Assembly (NCBI RefSeq): GCF_000266945.1
Contig: NC_018025.1
Location: 2,852,001-2,916,000 of the forward strand
Source of the DNA: Desulfomonile tiedjei DSM 6799
GTDB lineage: Bacteria > Desulfobacterota > Desulfomonilia > Desulfomonilales > Desulfomonilaceae
Length of the DNA stretch: 64,000 nt
Direction of reading: 5' to 3'
The number at the start of each line of letters is the position of its first letter. Position 1 is the first letter of the stretch. Of this stretch, positions 44,906 through 53,493 are shown one piece after another. Under the pieces are notes generated by a model. It did not search any database and was not told where the DNA came from. It saw nothing but the letters and a program-made list of their open reading frames with translations. A program made the translations under genes and the position numbers.

Positions 44906-45562
44906 ATGGACATCACAGATATTTTTAGATGGCTTCAGAGGCTGGCTCTTCTTGCTCCGGGTTTTCTCCTGGCGGTTACGGTCCACGAGTTTACCCACGG
45001 ATATGTGGCGTACAGATTGGGAGACCCCACCGCGAAAGCGATGGGCAGATTGACGTTCAACCCGATCAGTCACCTTGATCTCTTTGGGACAATCGTGCTC
45101 GTGCTCACGGGAATGATCGGCTGGGCAAAACCCGTGCCCGTCGACCCCAGATATTTGCGCCATCCGCGAAGAGATATGCTCTGGATCAGCCTGGGCGGTC
45201 CCGCTGCAAATCTTGTGACCGCAATCGCTTTGTCGCTTGTTCTGTATGCTATGATCTTGGGCACGGGTGGGCAGGTCGGACCATCTGCCGCGTACATTCT
45301 GATACCGCTGGTTGGCATTCTTCAAAAGGGAATTCTGATCAATGTGGGTTTGGGAATATTTAACCTTCTTCCTGTGCCGCCACTGGACGGGGCCAAGATT
45401 CTGGAAGGGGTGCTTCCTGCGCAACAGGCGTATCAGTTTTCTAAACTGGAGCCTTACGGTTTCATAATCCTCATGATACTCATCTTCACGAGAGTCCTGG
45501 ACTACATTATCATTCCTCCCATCCGTCTGATTGTGAGCTTCCTATTACCAGGCTTGAGCTGA
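44906..45562 (+). CDS. Site-2 protease family (M50) membrane metallopeptidase
   Basis: The 218-residue protein has about five membrane helices and both catalytic elements of compact site-2 proteases: HEFTH (27-31) with two His zinc ligands, and NLLPVPPLDG (about 154-163) with the Asp ligand. The short form without PDZ is like the YwhC/SpoIVFB-type minimal members. The substrate is unknown. It lies four bases before scpA, an arrangement common in many bacteria, so the two are cotranscribed. Confidence 0.93.
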   Translation: MDITDIFRWLQRLALLAPGFLLAVTVHEFTHGYVAYRLGDPTAKAMGRLTFNPISHLDLFGTIVLVLTGMIGWAKPVPVDPRYLRHPRRDMLWISLGGPAANLVTAIALSLVLYAMILGTGGQVGPSAAYILIPLVGILQKGILINVGLGIFNLLPVPPLDGAKILEGVLPAQQAYQFSKLEPYGFIILMILIFTRVLDYIIIPPIRLIVSFLLPGLS

Positions 45563-45566
45563 TCGC

Positions 45567-46337
45567 ATGTCCTATGAAATCAAGCTGGAGGTTTTTGAAG
45601 GTCCCCTGGACTTGCTTCTCCATCTGATTCACAAGAATGAAGTCAGCATTACCGATATTCCCATCGCCTTGATTACCCAACAGTACCTGGAAACCATTGA
45701 GCTGATGAAATCGCTCAACCTGGATGTTGCGGGAGAATACCTCATCATGGCGGCGTATCTCACCCATATCAAATCCCAAATGCTTCTGCCTGCCGATGAA
45801 TCCGAAGAAGAAGGCTCAGAACAGATTGCAGATCCGAGAGACGAGCTGGTAGCTCACCTGCTGGAATACAAGCGGTACAAGGAAGTTGCTGAAATGCTCG
45901 GCACCATGCCTCAACTGGAAAGCGACGTATTTGCACGGGAATCCGCTGAAGACTCCGAGGAAATTCCCAAGTCGCATCAACCGCTTGAAGTTCGGTTATC
46001 GGATCTCCTGTCAGCGCTCCGGGACGTTTTGGAACGTACCCCCAGGCGCGATCTCATGGAATTGCAGCCGGAAACGCTTCTCGTGAAGGACAAAATTATC
46101 GAAATATTGGATCGGCTCGGTTCCCGGCCCTGGATCACGTTTCAGTCTCTTTTCGATAAGGACGAATCTCGACGAAACGTGCTGACCACTTTCCTCGCGC
46201 TTCTCGAAATCGTAAAGCTGCAGCTCGTGCGAATCTATCAGGAGGTTCCATACGGGACTATTCTGATTTCCAGAAGGGAAGGTGAGGAGGCGAAAACAGC
46301 AGGAGATGCGGCGGAAACAATCGATTCGGCTGAATGA
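45567..46337 (+). CDS. scpA: Segregation and condensation protein ScpA
   Basis: The 256-residue protein begins with the ScpA/kleisin signature YEIKLEVFEGPLDLLLHLIHKNEVSITDIPIA split over residues 2-33, followed by YLIMAAYLTHIKS and acidic linkers; the C-terminal winged helix includes TFLALLEIVKLQLV. ScpA bridges the SMC heads and ScpB in the condensin that compacts and separates chromosomes. No scpB follows here, which is unusual since it normally does; the next gene is a convergent ferredoxin. Confidence 0.96.
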   Translation: MSYEIKLEVFEGPLDLLLHLIHKNEVSITDIPIALITQQYLETIELMKSLNLDVAGEYLIMAAYLTHIKSQMLLPADESEEEGSEQIADPRDELVAHLLEYKRYKEVAEMLGTMPQLESDVFARESAEDSEEIPKSHQPLEVRLSDLLSALRDVLERTPRRDLMELQPETLLVKDKIIEILDRLGSRPWITFQSLFDKDESRRNVLTTFLALLEIVKLQLVRIYQEVPYGTILISRREGEEAKTAGDAAETIDSAE

Positions 46338-46340
46338 TGA

Positions 46341-46369
46341 CCGTGCCGACCTCTAAACGATCGGCACGG
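46341..46369. terminator. Hairpin between convergent scpA and ferredoxin genes
   Basis: A perfect 9-bp stem CCGTGCCGA/TCGGCACGG with an 11-base loop fills the 39-base gap between the convergent genes. It has no strong T run on either side, so it may act as a bidirectional but weak terminator. Confidence 0.55.
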
Positions 46370-46376
46370 AAACAAA

Positions 46377-46562
46377 TCAGACTTCTTTGACTGTTATTGC
46401 CTCTTCAGGGCAGACTGATACGCACGATTCGCAACCCAGACAATCTGCAGGATTGGCTACTACGGTTTCATTGTTGTCCACCACCAAAACGTCAGCCGGA
46501 CAGATATCCACACATTCACCACACTGCTTACACTTTCCTTCAGCTATCTCGGGAACAAACAT
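46377..46562 (-). CDS. Two-cluster 4Fe-4S ferredoxin
   Basis: The 61-residue protein has two C-x2-C-x2-C-x3-CP motifs (CKQCGECVDICP and CLGCESCVSVCP), each for one 4Fe-4S cluster, with the pseudo-twofold symmetry of bacterial ferredoxins. It is a low-potential electron carrier; NfnAB in this window is a possible partner. ATG at 46562 follows AGAGGTGG at good spacing; an in-frame ATG ten codons earlier (46592) has a poorer ribosome site. Confidence 0.93.
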   Translation of the reverse strand: MFVPEIAEGKCKQCGECVDICPADVLVVDNNETVVANPADCLGCESCVSVCPEEAITVKEV

Positions 46563-46920
46563 CCAATTCCACCTCTGATTCTTGGTATGCATGAGGCTTC
46601 TTCTCCGGGACGTGTGATGTCAGTCCCAGGTACCTACCGCTGATGCCAGGGAATTTGTCCGGCTCAGAGCCTCATTGGTCGTGACCTGTAATTCTACATC
46701 AAAGAAGTACCAAGTCAATGAACAACCTGCCGCGCAAATGCTAAATTCTAAGTAACAATCGTACGGAAGCTTTTTTCATCTTGATCGAGCTTCTAACCCA
46801 CTCTGCGGAGCGAACCGTTCCCGCAACTCATTGACAAAAGAAGATTCACGATGTTACCTTTTGATGAAGGCACAGACATGAGGCGTAATCGTTCTACTTT
46901 CCCCAAGATTGAAGGTAAAT
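46563..46920. other. Divergent intergenic region between ferredoxin and DUF151 genes
   Basis: This 358-base stretch must hold promoters for both neighbours, but I see only a TTGACA at 46831 without a good -10 box and no other supported signal. Confidence 0.5.
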
Positions 46921-47454
46921 ATGAAAAATGAAAAGAATTTTAAAGAGATGTCAATCACAGGAATCGCCTCGGACACACGTAATATGCAACCCGTTGTAGT
47001 TCTCAAAGAAAAAAACGGAGACCGAGAGTTGTATATCTGGATTGGGCCGGTCGAAGCCATGGCACTGCAAAGAGCAATTAACAAGGAAGTCTATCAGCGC
47101 CCGCTCACGCATGAACTCTTGAGATCTATAATAGACAAGACCGGCACCCGAATCGAGCACATAGAAATAGACGATCTCCGGGATCATACGTATTACGCTA
47201 CCATCTATTTAAAGAACGCTGAATCCAAATTGGTTACGGTTGATGCTCGACCGTCCGATTCACTGGTTCTGGCAACATGGATGGGAGTTCCCATATTCGT
47301 TAGTGAAAAAGTGATCGAAGGAATGACACAGGCTGAGCAAGAAGAGGCCCCCAAGCACAAGATCATCTTCACCCAGGAAGACATTGAGCAAACTGACGAG
47401 GAACTGACTAAAATCCTCGAGAGAATCAACCCTGACGATCTGGGGAACGCTTGA
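46921..47454 (+). CDS. Bifunctional nuclease family protein (DUF151)
   Basis: The 177-residue protein matches DUF151: DTRNMQPVVVLKEKNGDRELYIWIGPVEA..., the LTHELL segment, and the central VDARPSDSLVLA motif, conserved in the family. Members show DNase/RNase activity in plants and occur in many bacteria; the bacterial role is unclear. The C-terminus has an acidic helix often called the UVR-like tail. ATG at 46921 has AAGGT upstream; an earlier TTG is less likely. The gene ends in a strong terminator. Confidence 0.92.
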   Translation: MKNEKNFKEMSITGIASDTRNMQPVVVLKEKNGDRELYIWIGPVEAMALQRAINKEVYQRPLTHELLRSIIDKTGTRIEHIEIDDLRDHTYYATIYLKNAESKLVTVDARPSDSLVLATWMGVPIFVSEKVIEGMTQAEQEEAPKHKIIFTQEDIEQTDEELTKILERINPDDLGNA

Positions 47455-47483
47455 CGTCTGTTTACAATCTCAGTTGCCAACAG

Positions 47484-47510
47484 AACCGGGGATAATCTCC
47501 GGTTTTTTTT
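47484..47510 (+). terminator. Intrinsic terminator after the DUF151 gene
   Basis: ACCGGGGA and TCTCCGGT pair with one mismatch around a 3-base loop (47485-47503) and run into eight T residues. This also shows that the next gene cannot start upstream at the in-frame TTG at 47474. Confidence 0.88.
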
Positions 47511-47530
47511 ATCTTTTGTCTGTAATTCCC

Positions 47531-48208
47531 ATGAATCGCGATCGCATGAAAAAACTGCTCTTGAGTATGTACCGACAATTGGTCGCTGTTTTCGGGAAAA
47601 GGAACTGGTGGCCTGCCGGTTCTCCTTTTGAAGTATGCGTTGGAGCGATTCTTACGCAGAATACTGCTTGGGCAAATGTGGCTAAGGCCATAGCAAACCT
47701 GAAAGAGGCCTCTGCGTTGGATCCATTGGCGATTTATCATTCGTCTCACGAGCAATTAGCTGCATGGATAAGACCGGCCGGTTACTACAACATAAAGGCA
47801 GTACGACTCAGGAATTTCATCAATTATCTTGTGGAACGCCATTCCGGCAGCCTGGATTCGCTGTTTTCTGACGATGTTCAGGTCTTGCGAACAAATCTCC
47901 TGAGTATCAAGGGTATCGGAAAAGAGACTGCAGATAGCATGATTCTTTACGCTGCACATAAGCCGATCTTCGTCATTGATGCATACACGGGGAGAGTAAT
48001 GAAACGACACGGAATCGTACCTTATTCTGCAAATTACGATGTCATGCAGGAGCTCTTCCATGAAAATCTGCCGGTGGATGTTGAACTGTACAATGACTTC
48101 CACGCGCAATTTGTGGCGCTGGGCCACCATTACTGCAAGAAGGTGCCTTTATGTCACTTCTGCCCGCTGGAATCTTCTTTGCCCAACGGAAATCCCGTGA
48201 TCGGCTAG
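47531..48208 (+). CDS. Endonuclease III-like HhH-GPD DNA glycosylase
   Basis: The protein of about 225 residues has the glycosylase core: NTAWANVAKAI, the helix-hairpin-helix SIKGIGKETADSMI and the catalytic Asp in FVIDAYTGRVMKR. Near the C-terminus is an iron-sulfur loop C-x5-C-x2-C (HYCKKVPLCHFC), but the fourth Cys is not visible, so the cluster may be altered or lost. The catalytic Lys of Nth sits just before the HhH glycines, where GIGK shows Lys in a nearby place. It removes damaged or mispaired bases; the clade with this pattern is often annotated as an endonuclease III domain protein of the TM-Nth type. ATG at 47531 follows the terminator directly. Confidence 0.88.
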   Translation: MNRDRMKKLLLSMYRQLVAVFGKRNWWPAGSPFEVCVGAILTQNTAWANVAKAIANLKEASALDPLAIYHSSHEQLAAWIRPAGYYNIKAVRLRNFINYLVERHSGSLDSLFSDDVQVLRTNLLSIKGIGKETADSMILYAAHKPIFVIDAYTGRVMKRHGIVPYSANYDVMQELFHENLPVDVELYNDFHAQFVALGHHYCKKVPLCHFCPLESSLPNGNPVIG

Positions 48209-48421
48209 AAACGGAATAAGGGGGCGCGAGTGGCGCAGCGAAGCAATCTCCCAATGAGGACCACGGTACAGACAATGGGGCCCCACCTGCTCATAAGCCT
48301 TAAGATAAGAGCATCCACTCCCAGCTTTCCTGGTGGGGGTCGGCGTCTCTGCCGACCCACGTTGATGGAAAACGCCCGCGAACAGCGAGGAATCCACCAT
48401 TCAGCAACTAACTTAATCCTT

Positions 48422-48508
48422 GTCATTGCGAGGAGCGCAGCGACGTGGCAATCGCCTGGGACTCAGGTGCTTAATTTCAGGCGATTGCTTCGCTTCGCTC
48501 GCAATGAC
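48422..48508. repeat. Palindromic REP-like repeat (GTCATTGCGAG family)
   Basis: The left arm GTCATTGCGAGGAGCG...GGCAATCGCCTG and the right arm CAGGCGATTGC...CTCGCAATGAC form a long imperfect inverted repeat. A related half-copy lies at about 48230-48260, and a GTCGGCG...CGCCGACC-like palindrome near 48338-48362. Together they fill the 427-base gap 48209-48635, which has no gene. Confidence 0.75.
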
Positions 48509-48635
48509 AGTCATTCAGGCATCTTGGCAAAAGGATGCGGTTCGCTTTGGTCATCACATCCTACGCCGGATTCTTATTTTTTGCCTGATTTCCCAATCTC
48601 TTGTTAATCTGTCATTCTTACGACCTGCGGCATTC

Positions 48636-49055
48636 TTATTCTCCAATGATTTTCACCAACACTCGTTTCCGCCGACCTCCATCAAACTCACCGTAAAAGA
48701 TCTGCTCCCAGGGGCCGAAATCGAGCTTTCCTTCAGTGATCGCGACAACAACTTCTCTTCCCATAATCTGTCTTTTCAGGTGCGCGTCGCCATTGTCTTC
48801 TCCGGTCCGGTTATGAAGGTACTTGCTCACAGGTGCATGGGGCGCCAATTCTTCCAACCATCGGTCATAATCCTGATGCAGACCGGATTCATCATCATTG
48901 ATAAACACCGATGCAGTTATGTGCATAGCATTCACAAGGACCAGACCTTCCCTCACCCCACTGTCATGGAGCGCGCCTTCCACCTGGGGCGTAATGTTTA
49001 TAAATCCTCTTCTCTTAGGAATATTGAACCAAAGTTCCTTGCGATAGCTTTTCAT
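48636..49055 (-). CDS. YjbQ family protein (UPF0047)
   Basis: The 139-residue protein is a full YjbQ member: [25 protein letters not shown], and the C-terminal [24 protein letters not shown] motif. Conserved His and Asp residues bind metal, and members have weak thiamin phosphate synthase activity. The physiological role is unclear. GGAGG lies before the ATG. It is divergent from the CBS gene with a 94-base gap. Confidence 0.95.
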   Translation of the reverse strand: MKSYRKELWFNIPKRRGFINITPQVEGALHDSGVREGLVLVNAMHITASVFINDDESGLHQDYDRWLEELAPHAPVSKYLHNRTGEDNGDAHLKRQIMGREVVVAITEGKLDFGPWEQIFYGEFDGGRRKRVLVKIIGE

Positions 49056-49149
49056 GGAATCCTCCGTTAGTATAGGATGCTTGTATTATCCTATTTTCAG
49101 AGCGCGGAACAACCCTGCGCAACGTGCACACGAATGCAGGAGGAGCAAT

Positions 49150-49599
49150 ATGGCTAAGATTGCAGATATCATGACCCGTGAAGTCATCACCGTCACTCCG
49201 GACACTCCCATCCGTGAACTGGCGAGAATACTTGCAGAAAAGCGCATCAACGGCGTCCCGGTGGTAGATGAAGATGGAACGGTCCTCGGAGTAGTATGTG
49301 AATCCGACCTCATCGAGCAGGGCAGACCTCTGCATATTCCTACCGTCTTCGTGATCCTGGATTCCTTCATCCCCCTGGAAAATCCGTGGAGACTGCAGAA
49401 AGAGTTCAAAAGAATCACCGCAACCAAGGTTGAAGAAATCTACTCCAGGCCCGCTGTTTGCGTATCTCCTGAATCGGACGTATCCGAAGCGGCAAAGCTC
49501 ATGAGCGAAAAAAAGTACTATACGATACCGGTTTGCGATGATGCAGACAGACTGGTGGGGGTATTGGGGAAGGTGGACGTAATAAGGGGACTCGCGTGA
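49150..49599 (+). CDS. Two-CBS-domain protein
   Basis: The 149-residue protein is a tandem CBS pair: MTREVITVTPDTPIRELARIL...INGVPVVDEDGTVLGVV and, after a long linker, YSRPAVCVSPESDVSEAAKLM...YYTIPVCDDADRLVGVLGKVDV. CBS pairs bind adenine nucleotides and regulate a partner. The start ATG with GGAGG at 49150 is preferred to a far-upstream one. No partner domain or gene is fused. Confidence 0.93.
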   Translation: MAKIADIMTREVITVTPDTPIRELARILAEKRINGVPVVDEDGTVLGVVCESDLIEQGRPLHIPTVFVILDSFIPLENPWRLQKEFKRITATKVEEIYSRPAVCVSPESDVSEAAKLMSEKKYYTIPVCDDADRLVGVLGKVDVIRGLA

Positions 49600-49774
49600 T
49601 AACATCAATTAAATTAAATATATACGTTATTTTTTTAAATAGATTGTTTTGGTATTTAGGATATTTTTTAGAATATGCTTTAAAATATATTGACAACTAT
49701 CTGGAATCATGGTTTAAGCGATCTCACACAGCGGGAGGCGTAGCCCGCTGCCAAACATACCTTTTCCCCATGCG

Positions 49775-49811
49775 AAGCCCCGGTTCTCATCCTCCTTTCC
49801 GGGGCTTTCCT
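49775..49811 (+). terminator. Intrinsic terminator before larB
   Basis: An 8-bp GC-rich stem AGCCCCGG/CCGGGGCT is followed by TTCCTTT. It ends transcripts from the CBS gene. The gap 49600-49887 is very AT-rich at its left (49600-49700) and otherwise empty. Confidence 0.7.
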
Positions 49812-49887
49812 TTGTACGTTTTCTTTCCCTTCGCTGCCATATTCCTCAACAGGGTTCAAATTCCCGCGAATTTCGAGAGGCAAGCAA

Positions 49888-50643
49888 TTGGATCGTGATC
49901 GACTGAAGAAGATAATGGAAGATGTCCGTGACGGATTGCTCCCCTGTGAAGAAGCCTGCAGAATATTTCAAGATCTCCAAACAGAGGATCTGGGTTTTGC
50001 AGCAATCGATCATCATCGAGCCGTGAGACTCGGTTTCCCGGAGGTTATTTTCGGACAAGGTAAGACAGCTCAGCAGATCGTCGGTATTGCGACGAGTCTG
50101 ATGTCCAGGCAGGACGTTGTCCTCATCACGAGAGTTGACGAAGAAAAAGCAGCGGCAATTCTCAAGGAAATTCCCGAGCTTGACTACAACTCTCTGGCCG
50201 GAACACTTCTTTTCACCCGAGGCGAAATGAGGAACAGGGGAAAAGGCGAGATTTTGGTGGTGGCTGCCGGAAGTTCGGATTTGAGCGTTGCCGAGGAGGC
50301 CAAAGTAACTGCTGTATCGATGGGGAACAGTGTAGGGACGCTGTACGATGTTGGTGTGGCGGGTATTCACCGGCTCTTGACGAATAATCGAAGACTCAGG
50401 GATGCTGCCGTGGTCATCGCTGTTGCAGGCATGGAAGGTGCCTTACCGAGTGTAATCGGAGGATTGGTCGATCGGCCGGTCATAGCCGTACCTACCTCTG
50501 TCGGATATGGTGCAGCCTTCGGCGGAATAACCGCGCTGCTTGCGATGCTGAACTCCTGCGCGCCGGGAATCGTAGTGGTCAACATCGACAATGGATTCGG
50601 AGCAGCCTATGCAGCGACGTTGATGAACAGGATAGCGGAATGA
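49888..50643 (+). CDS. larB: LarB, nickel-pincer cofactor carboxylase
   Basis: The 251-residue protein matches LarB: an N-terminal helical part, RAVRLGFPEVIFGQGKT, and an AIR-carboxylase-like domain with VVAAGSSDLSVAEEA, TLYDVGVAGIHR, VAGMEGALPSVIGGL and PTSVGYGAAFGG. It carboxylates and hydrolyses nicotinic acid adenine dinucleotide as first step to the pincer nucleotide of lactate racemase. It appears to start at TTG with GAGAGG upstream. larC and larE are not in the window. Confidence 0.95.
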   Translation: MDRDRLKKIMEDVRDGLLPCEEACRIFQDLQTEDLGFAAIDHHRAVRLGFPEVIFGQGKTAQQIVGIATSLMSRQDVVLITRVDEEKAAAILKEIPELDYNSLAGTLLFTRGEMRNRGKGEILVVAAGSSDLSVAEEAKVTAVSMGNSVGTLYDVGVAGIHRLLTNNRRLRDAAVVIAVAGMEGALPSVIGGLVDRPVIAVPTSVGYGAAFGGITALLAMLNSCAPGIVVVNIDNGFGAAYAATLMNRIAE

Positions 50644-50831
50644 GTGCAACCATTTGTATGTAGATAAGGAGGTCTATGGATATCAGTCGTTTATGTAGTT
50701 GAGTTTATATAATATCCCCTCGGGCAGTAAGTTACTCTTTTCATTGATGGTTGTGGCCGCTTCGGCCATGGATGTTCAGTTATGAGCTGGCACTAAGAAT
50801 TCTGCGCCCTGGAAGGGCGGCCCAATACTAG

Positions 50832-52536
50832 CCACGGGTGTCAGAAAGCGTCTCAAAACCTGCGCACTGCGGCGAATCACGCAAGCCGGACGGGAGGACC
50901 TGCTTCTGGGAAAAAAGCAGTCCCGTCAAGTGAAGATCAGGCGAGGTTCGATCCGAGTGTACTGTCCGTTATAAGGTCATGGTCTCCCTCCGGCTGCTTA
51001 CGTGAATGCCACCTCGCCGGATACCCAATGGTGGTAGAGCTTCCTGAGATTTATGGTCGTGCAAATAAGGTCCCACTGGGCCTTTACGTTGTCGATTCCG
51101 GCCACGGTCCATCGCCGAAAGCTTAATGCGCTCTTGATCCAGGCAAACGGTGGCTCGATAATCTTCTTTCGAGTCTTCAGGCGCTCTTTGTTCTCTGGTT
51201 TTTCCCTCTTGCTGCGGTGTCGTTCTAGGGCCGCCTCGTAAACGCTGAGGTCTATGAGGCGTCCGTTCTTGCTCTTGGAGCATTTCCAGCGATTGGGACA
51301 CGTTAGAAAATCCTTGCAGTGATACCTGCGAACCTCATTGTGGTTCTTGCCGTTAATTTTCCGCTGATGAAAAGGCAACAAGCGCCCTTCAGGGCATATG
51401 AAGCAATCACGCTCCTGATCAAAGACGAACCGGGATCGGTGATAGAGATCCTCATCCGCACCTCTCTCGGAAACAATTTCCCCTGACGATTTCCCGATAA
51501 GAATGCCGTATTCTCGCTCATGGGCCAGACCTATCTGCCCTGAGGAAAAATATCCCCCGTCCGCCACATTTTCCTCTGCCACAGCGCCCAGATTCTCTTT
51601 CACCTTGTCGAGCATGGGGACCAATTGCCCGTTGTCGGCCCCATCCGTGACCACATCTGCGGCCACGATAAGGCCGCTCTTTTGGTCGGCAACCGCCTGA
51701 GCGTTGTACGACAAGTCTTTGGTCCGGCGATTCTTCATAAAGCGAGCTTCCGGTTCCGAAGGGTGAACTGACTTCTTGTCCGATTCATCCAACTCCTTCA
51801 GAGCCTCTTGTATCCGCTGTTTCCGTTTCAATCCGTCTTGCATGGACTGCGGAAGGCGATACTCACCGGTCTCTTCCCGCTCGGCTCTCTCTATCTCAGT
51901 CATCGCATCGGCAATCGTGCGGTCCAATCTCTCCGAAACACTTTCCAGAAACCTCTCCAGGTGCTCACGACCCCGAGCCTTGTCGTTGGATGAGACGGCT
52001 TGGATCTTGGTCCCGTCCACGGCATGAAGAGCTAGACCGATCAGATCGGCCTTCAGAGCAACACGAATCGACTGTCTGAACAGATGCCTCAATGATTTCT
52101 TGTTCGCCTTGAAGAATCGCCATAAGGAATTATGATCCGGAGCATTCATCCCCGTCAGCCAAATCAGCCCCATATTCTCAAGGCAACCCTTTTCAAGCTT
52201 ACGGGTACTCCTGATCCGATTGAAGTATCCGAAAAGCCACACCTTCAACAGAAGATCTGGCGCATACGGAGGACGTCCTGTATCGCTGTCGGGAACCTCG
52301 ATTCCCAACTCGGACAGATCCAAGGAATCCACGAAATCTCGGATAAAGCGCGCCGGGTGATCCTTAGCCACCCAGTCTTCCACTGACGGCGGAAACATCA
52401 AGATCTGTTCGTAATCGGCCCGGATCTGTTTGCCCATGACAGCCTCGTGGTTGTTGAATTCCTCTCCTTTCTAGTACATCTCTTGGCAAATCGCGAGCCC
52501 AAAATGGAGTTTTGAGACAGTTTCGTCAACCCGTGG
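50832..52536 (-). mobile_element. IS1182-type insertion sequence, boundaries approximate
   Basis: The transposase gene lies inside an inverted repeat: GAAAGCGTCTCAAAAC at 50844-50859 and its imperfect complement at 52509-52524 (14 of 16 identical). Both sides continue outward with CCACGGGT (50832-50839) and its complement (52529-52536). The span of about 1.7 kb fits IS1182. I see no direct target duplication, and a similar end sequence at about 52873-52930 suggests that these ends also belong to a genomic repeat family, so the exact ends are uncertain. Confidence 0.7.
50998..52437 (-). CDS. IS1182 family transposase
   Basis: The 479-residue protein has the N-terminal IS1182/DUF772 domain (FPPSVEDWVAKDHPARFI...GRPPYAPDLLLKVWLFGY) and a DDE catalytic domain. 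The acidic residues are visible in AVDGTKIQA, ENVADGGYFSSG and EPPFAWIKSALSFRRW. The reading frame is intact, so the element may still be active. A Cys-rich segment before the last motif (CKDFLTCPNRWKC) resembles a zinc knot. It lies in a repeat-dense gap next to larB. Confidence 0.95.
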   Translation of the reverse strand: MGKQIRADYEQILMFPPSVEDWVAKDHPARFIRDFVDSLDLSELGIEVPDSDTGRPPYAPDLLLKVWLFGYFNRIRSTRKLEKGCLENMGLIWLTGMNAPDHNSLWRFFKANKKSLRHLFRQSIRVALKADLIGLALHAVDGTKIQAVSSNDKARGREHLERFLESVSERLDRTIADAMTEIERAEREETGEYRLPQSMQDGLKRKQRIQEALKELDESDKKSVHPSEPEARFMKNRRTKDLSYNAQAVADQKSGLIVAADVVTDGADNGQLVPMLDKVKENLGAVAEENVADGGYFSSGQIGLAHEREYGILIGKSSGEIVSERGADEDLYHRSRFVFDQERDCFICPEGRLLPFHQRKINGKNHNEVRRYHCKDFLTCPNRWKCSKSKNGRLIDLSVYEAALERHRSKREKPENKERLKTRKKIIEPPFAWIKSALSFRRWTVAGIDNVKAQWDLICTTINLRKLYHHWVSGEVAFT

Positions 52537-52568
52537 ACAGCGCCATGCCCATAAGCATGGTTCAACGC

Positions 52569-52630
52569 CCCTGAAAGGGTCGACCGACCAGACAATGATT
52601 CCCAAATGTCATTGGTGGACCCTTTCAGGG
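52569..52630. repeat. Large imperfect hairpin
   Basis: CCCTGAAAGGGTC at 52569-52581 pairs with GACCCTTTCAGGG at 52618-52630, with further partial pairing toward the centre. It lies just outside the insertion sequence and resembles other short GC-rich palindromes near 50808 and 60965. Confidence 0.65.
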
Positions 52631-52730
52631 TCATGAAGACAAAGGATTTGCCGTTCCGCTTCCGTGGGTTTGCGAAACTGGCTCAAAAATCTTGAATGCA
52701 CAACACATCGTGCCACGATTCATCATCCTT

Positions 52731-52815
52731 GTAGGGGCAGGTCTCGTGCCTGCCCTCCCGCAATGACCGGCACGGAGGCCGGTCACTACCGGGCACCCAC
52801 AAGGGGCGCCCCTAC
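52731..52815 (-). repeat. Palindromic intergenic repeat (GTAGGGGC family), copy 2
   Basis: The reverse complement of this segment matches the element at 24065-24126 almost throughout, with an extra central palindrome CCGGCC...GGCCGG. It begins and ends with GTAGGGGC-type inverted repeats. It is one of three repeats in the 453-base gap between the insertion sequence and the next gene. Confidence 0.75.
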
Positions 52816-52989
52816 AATCAGGCCGTGAAGATGATGAGAATTTCGTGCCACGATCTGGGACAAATTTCGACTTCTGAGACAGTCTCTTGCACCCACGGCT
52901 ACTGTTGGGCAGCCCCTATGGGGCTGTAGAAAGCTCCTCCCCGCGCAACTGAACAGATGCGACTGAGTCCTAGTAACAAAGCAACAAAG

Positions 52990-53493
52990 CTATTGCTGCT
53001 GTTTTCGGATGCTTCTGGGAGATTTTCGGGCAGGATTCAGAAACACCATAAAACAATAGATGCTCAATGCCCCCGAGAGAACAGATCCGACAAGGTTTTC
53101 ACCCTCCAGTTGGACGAACTGTTCGAGTTCACCGGGGATATCTCCCAACGCGTACATGAAGTGAAACAGGTCCCAAGCCTGATAGAAGAACCATCCGCTG
53201 AGCAACGCCAGGAGTCCGCAAAAATAAAGATATGCCCATTTTCTCCCCTCGATACTCTTCTGGGACCAGAGAAAGGCACGAATCGCCTGGACCGCAATGT
53301 AAGGTGAGACTACTTTGAAGAGCATGCCCCATATGGAGCCCATGGGACCGCCCCCGGACACAATATAGCGGAACACGAATATCAATCCGGTGTCCACAGC
53401 TTCCCCATGCAAGAGCACCAGCAGAACCGCGACGGGAAATAATGACAAGGAAAGAATGAGAATTATAAGTTCACGAATGACGATGTACCACAT
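52990..53493 (-). CDS. Integral membrane protein, about four helices
   Basis: The 167-residue protein has hydrophobic segments at about 5-28, 56-75, 87-107 and 133-152, and a basic C-terminus (NPARKSPRSIRKQQQ). No family recognised. There is no Shine-Dalgarno sequence before the ATG; a TATACT ten bases upstream could be a -10 box, so the mRNA may be leaderless. It is transcribed alone. Confidence 0.72.
   Translation of the reverse strand: MWYIVIRELIILILSLSLFPVAVLLVLLHGEAVDTGLIFVFRYIVSGGGPMGSIWGMLFKVVSPYIAVQAIRAFLWSQKSIEGRKWAYLYFCGLLALLSGWFFYQAWDLFHFMYALGDIPGELEQFVQLEGENLVGSVLSGALSIYCFMVFLNPARKSPRSIRKQQQ

Noticed and set aside
48225-48515. CRISPR-like array in the 48 kb gap
   Set aside because: The repeats are palindromic arms of REP-like elements, without regular spacing or unique spacers, and no cas genes are present.
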